Part shown: in pieces, positions 54,591 through 62,796 of the stretch
How positions within the stretch are numbered: position 1 is the first letter of the stretch
How the letters are laid out: the number at the start of each line of letters is the position of its first letter
Assembly: GCF_002017865.1 (NCBI RefSeq)
Contig: NZ_MTJN01000002.1
Span: 3,162,001-3,226,000 of the forward strand
From: Rhodoferax fermentans
Lineage (GTDB): Bacteria > Pseudomonadota > Gammaproteobacteria > Burkholderiales > Burkholderiaceae_C
Direction of reading: 5' to 3'
DNA: 64,000 nt
The notes under the pieces: model-generated
What the model saw: the letters and a program-made list of their open reading frames with translations, nothing else
Databases searched by the model: none
Told to the model about the DNA's origin: nothing
Translations under genes and position numbers: made by a program

Positions 54591-55628
54591 TCAAAGGGGT
54601 TGTCGGTTGAAATAGTCCCACATCACCTCATTGGCCGACAAGGCTTGAGAAGGTGGCTCACCACCACGTGGCTTGTGACCTCCAGGCCAGGAGTGCCCAC
54701 CGGTGTCGGTCACACACAGCTGCACCTGTGCGCCACCTTGGCACGGTGCATAAGACTCACACAGGGCACCGGCCTGCTCCAGCATCCGCTTCGGGGCCTG
54801 GCTACAAGCATTGAGTCCGGTCCACTTGCTTACTGTGGCTGGCACCGATGTGTATTCGGTCTCGGCCGATTTGATGGCTGCAGCGGGCCCGACACCGCCA
54901 TGGAACAAGACATGGTCATCATTTTTGGCATGGATGTGCAACACCGACACCGGCTTGCCCGGCTGGCACACACGGGTGTTGTCGGTGCCCGCCACAGCGG
55001 CAATCGCGCTGAACACATCGGGCGCCTCACAGGCCAGGCGGTAAGCCATCATGGCACCGTTGGACATGCCGGTGGCATACACACGGCGTGGATTGATCGG
55101 CAGCTGGGCGCTGATCTGGCTGACCATCTGGCGGATGAAACCCACATCGTCCACCTGCCCGTCACGGGCCGCACCACAGCAGTTGCCAGCGTTCCATGTC
55201 GCCAGCTTGCCCCCCGCAAACCGGCTGTACCCGTTGGGGAACGCCACCACAAAACCTTCACGTTCCGAGGCACTGATCAGCCCGTAACGGCTGTCGTCTG
55301 CCTGGAAGTCCATGTTGCCACCACCACCATGCATCGCCACCAGCAGCGGCAGCGCTTGGCTGGTCAGATCACGTTGGGGCACATGCACCAGGTAACTGCG
55401 CAACAGGCCCTGATGCACCAGGCTCAGGCGGTAGTCACCCGGCTGGGTGATGGTGGTCGGGCTGGTCGGCGCGGGGGCACGCTCGGCCTGGCGTTGCTGC
55501 AGCCGCTCTTTGAGGCGCTGGCGCAGCACGCCGTCCTGTGCCACGGCGGATGAGGACAACAACACACTGGCGCACAGCAACCAGAACATCCGCTTGAGCG
55601 GCGACAGCTTGGGCGGGCAGCAAAACAT
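54591..55628 (-). CDS. Secreted alpha/beta-hydrolase, PHB-depolymerase/feruloyl-esterase family
   Basis: A 345-residue exported esterase of the PHB depolymerase/LpqC family. A signal peptide covers residues 1-30 (ending AVA). The mature part has the oxyanion-hole HGGGGN, then the nucleophile elbow TGMSNGAMMA, an Asp in a HAKNDDHV-type loop and His in GGHSWPGG. Substrates could be short polyhydroxyalkanoates, feruloyl or acetyl esters; the sequence does not decide. The ATG at 55628 has GGAGG seven bases upstream, which settles the start against the longer frame to 55673. It is divergent from the DUF4405-type membrane gene. Confidence 0.85.
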   Translation of the reverse strand: MFCCPPKLSPLKRMFWLLCASVLLSSSAVAQDGVLRQRLKERLQQRQAERAPAPTSPTTITQPGDYRLSLVHQGLLRSYLVHVPQRDLTSQALPLLVAMHGGGGNMDFQADDSRYGLISASEREGFVVAFPNGYSRFAGGKLATWNAGNCCGAARDGQVDDVGFIRQMVSQISAQLPINPRRVYATGMSNGAMMAYRLACEAPDVFSAIAAVAGTDNTRVCQPGKPVSVLHIHAKNDDHVLFHGGVGPAAAIKSAETEYTSVPATVSKWTGLNACSQAPKRMLEQAGALCESYAPCQGGAQVQLCVTDTGGHSWPGGHKPRGGEPPSQALSANEVMWDYFNRQPL

Positions 55629-55800
55629 GGGCAAACCTCCACAGCGGCATAAAAGCCGCATTCTGCCCATCACCTGCTGACAGATGGCCCTGTTTTGAGC
55701 GGCTTTACCGCAGGTTCACACGCACTTGATGCAACTTCAAACCCGGCTTGGACAATCCTTCCCAAGCCCTCTTGACCCTTTTTACACACAAGGAAATACC

Positions 55801-56319
55801 ATGACTCTGAACGCACAACGCCCCTGGATCACCCCGCTGGTGACCGGCATTTTTCTGCTCATGGCTGTCACGGGCAGCCTGATGTTTTTCCACATAGACA
55901 TCGGCCTTAACAAAACCGCGCACGAATGGCTGGGCTGGGCCATGGTGGTGGGGGTGTTGTTGCACGTGGCGCTGAACATCAATGCCTTCAAGCGGCACCT
56001 GGCCAACACCACCGGTCGCTGGGTGCTGGGGGCCAGTGCTCTGCTGCTGGTACTGAGTTTTGTGCCACTGGGAGGAGCTGCCGGTGGCAAACCACCCTTT
56101 GTGGCACCGGTGCAGGCCTTGGCCAGAAGCTCCCTGACCACGGTGGCCGACGTGGCGGGCATCCCCGTGACCGAGCTGCGCGCACGCCTCGCCGCTGCCG
56201 GTGTGGCCAGCCAGAGCGACGAACAAAGCATCCAGGACCTGGTGGGCAAGGACATGGGTCAGCAGATGCGTACCCTGGGCCAGGTGTTCGCCAGCAACAC
56301 CAACGGGGCCGCGCGTTGA
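55801..56319 (+). CDS. DUF4405-like membrane protein with histidine-bearing helices
   Basis: A 172-residue protein with three membrane segments (near 12-32, 42-60 and 78-95) that carry His in FFHIDIG, THEWLGW and LLHVALNI, as expected for a DUF4405/cytochrome-b-like four-helix haem unit. A C-terminal soluble tail (about 100-172) contains an ELRARLAAAGV-like helical region resembling proteins with a short helix-hairpin-like domain. Its role in electron transfer is inferred. It starts with AAGGAA five bases before the ATG and lies upstream of a ferredoxin gene, separated by 107 bases. Confidence 0.65.
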   Translation: MTLNAQRPWITPLVTGIFLLMAVTGSLMFFHIDIGLNKTAHEWLGWAMVVGVLLHVALNINAFKRHLANTTGRWVLGASALLLVLSFVPLGGAAGGKPPFVAPVQALARSSLTTVADVAGIPVTELRARLAAAGVASQSDEQSIQDLVGKDMGQQMRTLGQVFASNTNGAAR

Positions 56320-56426
56320 CTTGATACATCTCAATGTGTCTTGGCGGCATAACTTCTATGCTTGCGGCAGGCCTTGCGCAAGCATTTAAAATCCCGTCCT
56401 TTTAATACAACCGTAGACCACTCAAC

Positions 56427-56756
56427 ATGACCCATGTCGTCACCGAAGCCTGTATCAAGTGCAAATACACCGATTGCGTCGACGTGTGCCCCGTGGACTG
56501 TTTCCGCGAAGGCCCGAACTTTTTGACGATCGACCCGGACGAGTGCATCGACTGTGCTGTCTGTATCCCGGAATGCCCAGCCAACGCCATCTACGCCGAA
56601 GAAGATGTGCCCAAAGACCAGCGCCACATGACCCAGCTCAACGCTGAGCTGGCGCAATTGCCCAGCTGGAAAACCATCACCAAGCGCAAGGCACCACTGC
56701 CTGACGCTGACGATTGGAAAAACAAGACCGGCAAGCTCTCCGAGCTGCAACGCTGA
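56427..56756 (+). CDS. fdxA: 7Fe-8S type ferredoxin
   Basis: A 109-residue ferredoxin FdxA. The N-terminal [17 protein letters not shown] and the second motif [12 protein letters not shown] hold the cysteines for a [3Fe-4S]-plus-[4Fe-4S] pair, with the atypical first motif (CxxC-x4-C-x3-C) characteristic of the azotobacter-type seven-iron ferredoxin. It carries electrons in the cytosol. It is followed 23 bases later by its probable NADPH partner, the flavoprotein reductase, and the two are likely cotranscribed. Confidence 0.95.
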   Translation: MTHVVTEACIKCKYTDCVDVCPVDCFREGPNFLTIDPDECIDCAVCIPECPANAIYAEEDVPKDQRHMTQLNAELAQLPSWKTITKRKAPLPDADDWKNKTGKLSELQR

Positions 56757-56779
56757 TTCTTCACGTCTGACACCCCACC

Positions 56780-57826
56780 GTGATCCAAACCGACGCACTG
56801 GTCATCGGCGCCGGACCCGTTGGTTTGTTCACGGTGTTTCAACTGGGGCTGCAAGGCCTCCAGGCCCAGGTGGTGGACGTGCTCGACGCGCCGGGTGGCC
56901 AATGTGCCGCGTTGTACCCGGACAAACCCATTTACGACATCCCCGGTGTGCCGGTGTGCAGCGGGCGTGAGCTGACGCAAAACCTGCTGCGGCAGATCGC
57001 ACCGTTTTCACCCGGTTGTCATTGGGACCAGCTTGTGAGCAGTCTGGAAGTACAAGCCGACGGCCGCTGGCTGGTGAGCACCGAGCGCAAGCACCAACCT
57101 TGCCAGCAGTTCCTGGCGCGCACCGTGGTGGTGGCAGCCGGTGTGGGTGCGTTTGTGCCCAAAGAGCTCAAGCTCGACGGCCTGGGTCCGTTTCTGGGCC
57201 AGCAGCTGTTTTACAAAGCGCCCCCGCCCGAGCTGGTCAGCGACAAAGACATCGTGATAGTGGGTGGTGAAGACGAGGCCGTGGCCCAGGCTGTCCATCT
57301 GGCCCAAGCTTGCCAAGCACGCAGCATCACCCTGGTCTACCGGCGTGAGGTCTTGCAGGCCAGCGAAGACACCCTGGCTGAATTTGCCGTTTTGCGCGAC
57401 GCTGGTCGCATCCACTTTCAAGCCGGGCAAATCACCGGTATCCAGACAAACGACCAGCGATTGACCGGTGTGACGGTGAGCACCCCGGACGACCAGACCC
57501 TGAACCTGCCGCTGGACTTGTTGCTGGTGTTCCAGGGCATCAGCCCCAAACTCGGCCCGGTGGCGCAATGGGGTCTGGCCATGGAGCGCAAACAGCTCAC
57601 CGTGGACACCGCCAGCTTTGCCACCAGCGCACCGGGGATTTTTGCGGTGGGGGATGTGATCACCTACCCTGGCAAAAAGAAGCTGATCGTCTGCGGTTTC
57701 CATGAGGCCACCTTGGCCGCGTTTGGCGCGGCCGCGCTGGTCCACCCGGAAGCCTCGACGGTGCTGCAGTACACCACCAGCAGCGCACTGCTGCAGCAGC
57801 GGCTTGGGGTTTTGCCAGCGCCCTGA
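56780..57826 (+). CDS. Ferredoxin-NADP+ reductase, thioredoxin-reductase-like type
   Basis: A 348-residue FAD flavoprotein of the TrxR-like ferredoxin-NADP reductase family, dimeric and lacking the CxxC disulfide of true thioredoxin reductases. The FAD-binding VIGAGPVGLFTVFQLG is at the start, APGGQCAALYPDKPIYDIPGVP follows, and FAVGDVITYPGKKKLI is in the C-terminal FAD-binding block. The NADP-binding region has VGGEDEAVAQAV in place of GxGxxA. It starts with GTG at 56780, where the first GAGPVG domain begins. It is paired with fdxA and would pass electrons from NADPH to the ferredoxin. Confidence 0.9.
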   Translation: MIQTDALVIGAGPVGLFTVFQLGLQGLQAQVVDVLDAPGGQCAALYPDKPIYDIPGVPVCSGRELTQNLLRQIAPFSPGCHWDQLVSSLEVQADGRWLVSTERKHQPCQQFLARTVVVAAGVGAFVPKELKLDGLGPFLGQQLFYKAPPPELVSDKDIVIVGGEDEAVAQAVHLAQACQARSITLVYRREVLQASEDTLAEFAVLRDAGRIHFQAGQITGIQTNDQRLTGVTVSTPDDQTLNLPLDLLLVFQGISPKLGPVAQWGLAMERKQLTVDTASFATSAPGIFAVGDVITYPGKKKLIVCGFHEATLAAFGAAALVHPEASTVLQYTTSSALLQQRLGVLPAP

Positions 57827-57902
57827 GAACGGCTCGGGCACCACCCAGCTGGATGCCCAACACCCTCGAGTCAACACAGCGGCCCTTGGCCAGAGTTATC
57901 AC

Positions 57903-57949
57903 TTTTGATAGCTATCTGCCCAGATACCATAAGGGCAAGAGGCCAATTT
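57903..57949. repeat. Dispersed hairpin repeat copy
   Basis: TTTTGATAGCTATCTGCCC, then CATAAGGGCAAGAGGCCAAT. It preserves both the GATAGC start and the AGAGGCCAATTT end, so it is a good type copy, in the gap after the reductase gene. Confidence 0.7.
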
Positions 57950-58024
57950 GGCATCCAACACGGGATGTCAGCCTGGTGCAGGGTCACGCAGGCTAGAATC
58001 CGCCACGCGCCAGTCACCTGGTGC

Positions 58025-58120
58025 ACACGCTAGGGGTGTTGGCCCGCAGCACACGCTGTGGGCCGACTGAGAGAGTCCCTTTGAACCTGATTGAGGTAAT
58101 CCTCGCGCAGGGAAGCTGGT
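58025..58120 (+). ncRNA. TPP (THI-box) riboswitch
   Basis: The leader contains the conserved TAGGGGTG (from 58031), CTGAGAGA (58067-58074) with the pyrophosphate-helix loop, TTGAACCTGAT (58081-58091), GAGGTAATCCTCGCG and GCAGGGAAGC (58107-58116). This is the classical THI-box order. The aptamer ends about 88 bases before the cytX ATG, leaving room for an expression platform that hides the ribosome-binding site. A -10-like TAGAAT lies at 57994-57999, placing the start of transcription just upstream of the aptamer. Confidence 0.95.
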
Positions 58121-58207
58121 CCAAGCACGGGGGTTGCCGCCTTCTCAGACAACGTTTACCCGTCACGATCTACGCTGACCTGCCAACTTTTTGCATGGAG
58201 CAAACGG

Positions 58208-59518
58208 ATGGCAAACAAACCTATTTCACCCAACCCGGCGTCGAATTCGGCGCTCTCACCCATCGCCGTCAGCGAGCGGGTTTTCAGCTGGAGTGACCAC
58301 ACCGCCCTGTGGTTCAGCCTGGGTGTGGGCCTGCTGGTGATGCAGATCGGCGCCTACCTGGTGCCTGCCGTGGGCAGCCGCGACGCGGCGGTGGCCATTG
58401 TGCTGGGCTCGCTGGTCGGCGCCGGCCTGCTGGCCTGGACCGCGCGGCTGGGCTGCAGCACCGGCCTGTCGAGTGCGGGCCTGATGCACGCCGGCTTTGG
58501 CAGCCAGTTTGCACGCCTGCCGGTACTTTTGAACATGGTGCAGCTGATCGGCTGGACCACGTTTGAGCTGGTGATCATGCGCGACGGCACCCGCGCGATC
58601 AGCCTGCAGTCCTTCGGGCTGGACCTGGGTGACACCTCAGGCCTGCTTGTCAGCACCCTGCTCTGGGGGAGCGTGCTGGTGGCGCTGCTGGCGGGTTCCA
58701 TGACCCGTTTGGTGCGCCAACTCATCAGCCACATCGCCTTGCCGCTGGTGATTGCCTCGCTGCTGTGGCTGAGCTGGCAGTTTGGCAGCCAGTTGCAGGC
58801 GCAAGGGCTCGCCGCATTCTGGGCACGCCAGGGTGACGGCAGCATGGGCCTGTTGTCAGCGATGGATCTGGTGATTGCGATGCCGGTGTCCTGGTTGCCG
58901 CTGGTGGCCGACTACGCGCGCCACGGCAAAAACGGCCGTAGCGCGATGAGTGGCACCTGGCTCGGTTACGCGCTGGCCAACATCTGGTGTTACGCCTTGG
59001 GGGTGATGGTGGTGAGTGTGGCGCAGCCGGGCACCGACCTGGTCACCGCGCTGCTGCTGGCACAAGGGGGTTTGCTCGCGTTGAGCCTGATTCTGGTGGA
59101 CGAAATCGACAACGCTTATGGCGATGTGTACTCCGCTTCGGTGTCGGGCCAAAGCCTGCGCGGCAGCTGGAGCATCCGCCAATGGGGCCTGGTGCTGGCG
59201 GTGCTGTGTACCGCACTGGCGCTGGTGTTGCCAATGCACAGTCTGGAGCCGTTTTTGCTGCTGCTCAGCTCGGTGTTCGTACCGCTGTATGGGGTGATTC
59301 TGGGGCGGCTGGCGCTGGGTTCACCCAGCCTGGCCGTCTCCAACAAAGCCGTGGACTGGATGGCCGCTGGCCTGTGGCTGCTGGGCATTGTTTGTTATCA
59401 CCTGTTGGCCAACTACGCGCCGCAGTGGGGTTCTGCCCTGCCCACGCTGGCCCTGACCTTCACCCTGGCCTGGCTGACACGCCCCACGACCGCTGCCTTG
59501 CGTGAGGTGCACGCATGA
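58208..59518 (+). CDS. cytX: CytX-type hydroxymethylpyrimidine (thiamin precursor) permease
   Basis: A 436-residue NCS1-family transporter with about 12 membrane segments. It is the first gene behind the TPP riboswitch and so probably imports the hydroxymethylpyrimidine precursor. Family features include WSDHTALWFSLGVGLLVMQIGAYLV at the N-terminus, MPVSWLPLVADYARH in the middle and DEIDNAYGDVYSASVSGQS late in the protein. The ATG has GGAG seven bases upstream. It overlaps thiO by 4 bases. The assignment to CytX rather than to a cytosine or purine permease rests on the riboswitch and operon context. Confidence 0.85.
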   Translation: MANKPISPNPASNSALSPIAVSERVFSWSDHTALWFSLGVGLLVMQIGAYLVPAVGSRDAAVAIVLGSLVGAGLLAWTARLGCSTGLSSAGLMHAGFGSQFARLPVLLNMVQLIGWTTFELVIMRDGTRAISLQSFGLDLGDTSGLLVSTLLWGSVLVALLAGSMTRLVRQLISHIALPLVIASLLWLSWQFGSQLQAQGLAAFWARQGDGSMGLLSAMDLVIAMPVSWLPLVADYARHGKNGRSAMSGTWLGYALANIWCYALGVMVVSVAQPGTDLVTALLLAQGGLLALSLILVDEIDNAYGDVYSASVSGQSLRGSWSIRQWGLVLAVLCTALALVLPMHSLEPFLLLLSSVFVPLYGVILGRLALGSPSLAVSNKAVDWMAAGLWLLGIVCYHLLANYAPQWGSALPTLALTFTLAWLTRPTTAALREVHA

Positions 59519-60681
59519 ACATCACGATTTTGGGTGCCGGCCTGATGGGCCGACTGCTGGCGTGTTCACTGGCACGCGCAGGCCACACACTGACTGTTTT
59601 TGAGGAACGTGCGGCCGATTCGCGCGGTGCCGCCGCGTTTGCCGCGGCCGCCATGCTGGCGCCACTGGCCGAGTCGGCGGTAGCCGAGGACGAGGTGGTG
59701 CGCCTGGGCCAACACAGCCTGACGCGCTGGCCCGAGCTGATCGCCGCACTCGACACCCCGGTGTTTTTCCAGCGCGAAGGCACACTGGTGGTCTGGCACC
59801 GCCAAGACGCGCCCGATGCCCAACGATTTGGCCAGCTGCTGGCCGCCACCGGCGCACGCCTGCCCGATCTGCCGCAGCCACAAACGCTGGACTCAGCAGC
59901 GCTAGAGGTGTTGGAACCCGGCATGGGCAGCCGTTTTGCCCACGGCCTGTACCTGCCCGGTGAAGGCCAGCTCGACAACCACCAACTGATGGACGCGCTG
60001 CTGTTCCAGATGCTGCGCCTGGGTGTGGACTTGCACTGGGCCAGCCCGCGTAGCCCGCTCGACTTCAGCCCTGGCCAAGCCGGTGAGCCCGACTGGCTGC
60101 TCGATTGCCGTGGCCTGGGTGCGCAGCCGCAGTGGCCTGAGTTACGCGGTGTGCGTGGCGAGATCGTCACCTTGCACGCGCCCCAGGTGCGCCTGTCGCG
60201 CCCGACCCGGCTGATCCACCCGCGTTACCCGATCTACATCGCGCCTAAACAAGAGGGCTACTTTTTGGTCGGCGCCACCGAAATCGAGTCGGACGACACC
60301 TCACCGATGAGCCTGCGCTCGGCACTTGAGCTGCTCAGCGCTGCCTACACCGTGGACAGCGGTTTTGGCGAGGCCCGCATTGTGGAGCTGGTGGCGCAGT
60401 GCCGCCCGGCCCTGCCCAACAACCTGCCCACGGTGCGCTGGCTCGGCACACGTTGTTTGCAGGTCAACGGCTTCTACCGGCACGGCTATTTGATCGCCCC
60501 CGCGATGCACGATGTGGTGCTGGAGCTGATGGCCAGCGGCAGCTCGCCCCTGGCACAAGGCCTGGGGCTAACCGGTTTGGTCCAAACCAGTGCCCCCTCA
60601 CCCCGGCCCTCTCCCGAGGCGGGAGAGGGTGACAACAGTCGCGGCGCGATGCTCTCGGCCTGCCTGGAGGCCGCGCCATGA
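59515..60681 (+). CDS. thiO: Glycine oxidase of thiazole synthesis
   Basis: ThiO oxidises glycine to dehydroglycine, a precursor of the thiamin thiazole. It is a 388-residue FAD protein with the ITILGAGLMGRLLACSLAR dinucleotide-binding motif at the N-terminus, a VRGEIVTLHAP block near residue 220 and a C-terminal GFYRHGYLIAPA FAD contact. Its last 30 residues are encoded by a palindromic repeat and contain the translated phrase PSPRPSPEAGEGD, so the natural C-terminus has been extended. It overlaps cytX and thiS by 4 bases each. Confidence 0.92.
   Translation: MNITILGAGLMGRLLACSLARAGHTLTVFEERAADSRGAAAFAAAAMLAPLAESAVAEDEVVRLGQHSLTRWPELIAALDTPVFFQREGTLVVWHRQDAPDAQRFGQLLAATGARLPDLPQPQTLDSAALEVLEPGMGSRFAHGLYLPGEGQLDNHQLMDALLFQMLRLGVDLHWASPRSPLDFSPGQAGEPDWLLDCRGLGAQPQWPELRGVRGEIVTLHAPQVRLSRPTRLIHPRYPIYIAPKQEGYFLVGATEIESDDTSPMSLRSALELLSAAYTVDSGFGEARIVELVAQCRPALPNNLPTVRWLGTRCLQVNGFYRHGYLIAPAMHDVVLELMASGSSPLAQGLGLTGLVQTSAPSPRPSPEAGEGDNSRGAMLSACLEAAP
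60593..60630. repeat. Palindromic repeat copy in the thiO 3' end
   Basis: CCCCTCACCCCGGCCCTCTC then CCGAGGCGGGAGAGGG. This is one half of the element inserted in mfd. It adds an in-frame tail to ThiO. Confidence 0.8.
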
Positions 60682-60875
60682 AGGTGTTCCTCAACCAACA
60701 ACCCTGTGAGTTGCCCGCCGGGGCCACACTGGCCCAGGCGGTGGCAACCAGCCAGTTAACACCGCCTTTTGCGGCCGCGCTGAACCGGCAATTTGTGCCC
60801 AACACCCAGTATGCACAGACCCCGCTGCAAGAGGGTGACCAGATTGAATTGATCGCCCCAGTGGTGGGCGGCTGA
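60678..60875 (+). CDS. thiS: Sulfur carrier protein ThiS
   Basis: A 65-residue ubiquitin-fold sulfur carrier. It starts with MKVFLNQQPCELPAG and ends with the essential Gly-Gly (PVVGG), which becomes a thiocarboxylate used by ThiG for the thiazole ring. It overlaps thiO by 4 bases and precedes thiG by 16 bases. No thiF homologue is present in the window, so activation of the Gly-Gly end must come from another locus. Confidence 0.95.
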   Translation: MKVFLNQQPCELPAGATLAQAVATSQLTPPFAAALNRQFVPNTQYAQTPLQEGDQIELIAPVVGG

Positions 60876-60891
60876 ACCCATCGTTACATCC

Positions 60892-61713
60892 ATGAACACA
60901 GATCACATCTCCCCTGACACCCCACCGAACGACCCGCTGATTTTGTACGGTGAGTCCTTCGCCAGCCGCCTGATGCTGGGCACCGCGCGTTACCCGTCTC
61001 CCGGCATCCTGCAGGCGGCGGTGCAACGCGCCCAACCCGCGATGTTGACCGCCTCGCTGCGTCGGCAAAACCTGGACAGCAGCCAAAGCCCCAACCGCTT
61101 CTGGCAACTGCTGGCCGAGCTGGGTGTGCCGGTGTTGCCCAACACCGCCGGTTGCCACACGGTGGCCGAACTGATCACCACCGCGCAGATGGCGCGTGAG
61201 GTGTTTAACACCCCGTGGCTCAAGCTCGAACTCATTGGCGACGACTACACGCTGCAGCCCGACACGCTGAACATGGTCGACGCCGCCCGCCAGCTGATCC
61301 AGGACGGCTTCAAGGTGCTGCCCTACTGCACCGACGACCTGGTGTTATGCCAGCGGCTGGTCGATGTGGGTTGCCAGGCGCTGATGCCCTGGGCCGCGCC
61401 GATTGGCACCGGCAAAGGCCCGATCAACCCGTATGCCTTGAAGACCCTGCGCGCCCGCCTGAAAGTGCCGATGCTGGTGGACGCGGGCCTGGGCCGACCG
61501 TCACACGCGGCGCAGGTGATGGAATGGGGCTTTGACGGCGTCTTGCTCAACACCGCGGTGGCGCTGGCCAACGACCCGGTGCGTATGGCTGGTGCTTTTG
61601 CCGCCGCCACCCAGGCCGGGCGTGATGCTTTTCTGGCCGGCACCATGGCCGAAAAAGCCTCCGCCGTGCCCAGCACACCGGTGTTAGGCACCCCGTTCTG
61701 GCACCAGACCTGA
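60892..61713 (+). CDS. thiG: Thiazole synthase
   Basis: A 273-residue TIM-barrel enzyme that makes the thiazole phosphate from DXP, dehydroglycine and ThiS-thiocarboxylate. Visible signatures are YGESFASRLMLGTARYPSP, NTAGCHTVAELI, WLKLELIGDD with the Schiff-base Lys, and VDAGLGRPSHAAQVMEWGFDGVLLNTA. It is in the middle of the cytX-thiO-thiS-thiG-thiE operon and is followed 10 bases later by thiE. Confidence 0.96.
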   Translation: MNTDHISPDTPPNDPLILYGESFASRLMLGTARYPSPGILQAAVQRAQPAMLTASLRRQNLDSSQSPNRFWQLLAELGVPVLPNTAGCHTVAELITTAQMAREVFNTPWLKLELIGDDYTLQPDTLNMVDAARQLIQDGFKVLPYCTDDLVLCQRLVDVGCQALMPWAAPIGTGKGPINPYALKTLRARLKVPMLVDAGLGRPSHAAQVMEWGFDGVLLNTAVALANDPVRMAGAFAAATQAGRDAFLAGTMAEKASAVPSTPVLGTPFWHQT

Positions 61714-61723
61714 TACCCGCTCT

Positions 61724-62686
61724 ATGACCCACACCGTGAGCCACCTGGCGCAAGCCATAGTTAATGCCCATGCCGCGCTGGCACTTGGCGCCTCCAAGAC
61801 TTCTAAGCTTTTTGAGCCTCCAGCCCTTATCCATCAAGGGCCAACAGCTATCAAAGATGAGGCAAGCACCGAGGTTTACCAGGCCGCCCACCAAGCCTGC
61901 CTGGCGCTGGACTTTGACGAGGCCGACGCCCAGTTAATAGCCCGCGCCTGGCAAGCCCAAACCCAGCGCACCGGCCAGTTTGACACCGACCAGTGGCCCA
62001 CCGAGCCCGAGGACTTTGGCCTGCGCCCCCGGACGGACACCGAGGTCTTTGCCCCCTGCCCGCAGAAATTGGGCCTGTACGCGGTGTTGCCTAACGCGGC
62101 ATGGGTGGGTCGAATGGCGCGCGCCGGGGTGCCCACGGTACAACTGCGTTTTAAATCCGACGACGCACAAACCATCACCCAGGAGGTGCGTGCAGCGGTC
62201 GAGGCGGTGCGCGGCACCGAGGCGCTGCTGTTCATCAACGACCATTGGCAGGCCGCCATCGAGGCCGGGGCTTACGGTGTGCATCTGGGGCAGGAAGACC
62301 TGGACAGCCTGAGCGAGGCCGACCTGGGCGCCGTCCGCAGCGCCGGGCTGCGCCTGGGCATCAGCAGCCACGGATATGCCGAGATGCTGCGCGCCGCCCA
62401 CCATGGCCCCAGCTACATCGCGATGGGCGCGGTGTTTGCCACCACCCTCAAACGCATGGCCACCCCACCCCAAGGTCTGGCGCGTCTGCAGGTCTACAGC
62501 CGCTTGCTGCGCCACTACCCCACCGTGGCCATTGGCGGCATCGACCTGGATCGCTTGGGCGCTGTGCTGGCGTGTGGGGTCGGGTCTGTAGGGGTGGTGC
62601 GGGCGCTGGTGGCGGCAGACCAGCCAGAGGCGGCGGCAAATGCATTGCTGGCGCGAATGGAACAACTCGGTCCGCCAGCCTATTGA
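61724..62686 (+). CDS. thiE: Thiamine-phosphate synthase with extra N-terminal domain
   Basis: A 320-residue protein whose C-terminal 200 residues are ThiE-like: KLGLYAVLPN, VPTVQLRFKS, LLFINDHWQAAIEAGAYGVHLGQEDL, GISSHGYAEML and VAIGGIDLDRLGAVL with VGVVRALV. It joins HMP-pyrophosphate and thiazole-phosphate. About 105 extra residues precede it (DFDEADAQLIARAWQA is the most regular part), whose role I do not know. Residues 29-45 are encoded by a dispersed repeat copy (61807-61857) and look like recent insertion sequence (PALIHQGPTAIKDEA). It is the last gene of the thi operon. Confidence 0.88.
   Translation: MTHTVSHLAQAIVNAHAALALGASKTSKLFEPPALIHQGPTAIKDEASTEVYQAAHQACLALDFDEADAQLIARAWQAQTQRTGQFDTDQWPTEPEDFGLRPRTDTEVFAPCPQKLGLYAVLPNAAWVGRMARAGVPTVQLRFKSDDAQTITQEVRAAVEAVRGTEALLFINDHWQAAIEAGAYGVHLGQEDLDSLSEADLGAVRSAGLRLGISSHGYAEMLRAAHHGPSYIAMGAVFATTLKRMATPPQGLARLQVYSRLLRHYPTVAIGGIDLDRLGAVLACGVGSVGVVRALVAADQPEAAANALLARMEQLGPPAY
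61807..61857 (-). repeat. Dispersed hairpin repeat copy inside thiE
   Basis: In the reverse direction it reads TTTGATAGCTGTTGGCCCTT, then GATGGATAAGGGCTGGAGGC, then TCAAAAAGCTT, a clear copy of the family. It is in frame and is translated. Confidence 0.7.
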
Positions 62687-62706
62687 TCTGGCCTCATCAA
62701 GTCAGA

Positions 62707-62755
62707 ACCTTTCGCCCTGAACTTGTCGAAGGGCTTCGACAGGCTCAGCCTGAAT
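62707..62755. repeat. REP-like palindrome between convergent thiE and thiD
   Basis: CCCTGAACTTGTCGAAGGGC and TTCGACAGGCTCAGCCTGAA form an imperfect inverted repeat. It is a widely recurring extragenic palindrome and may terminate both convergent genes. Confidence 0.75.
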
Positions 62756-62796
62756 GACAACAGTAACGGATGGCGCAATAACTAATGACGGCCTTG

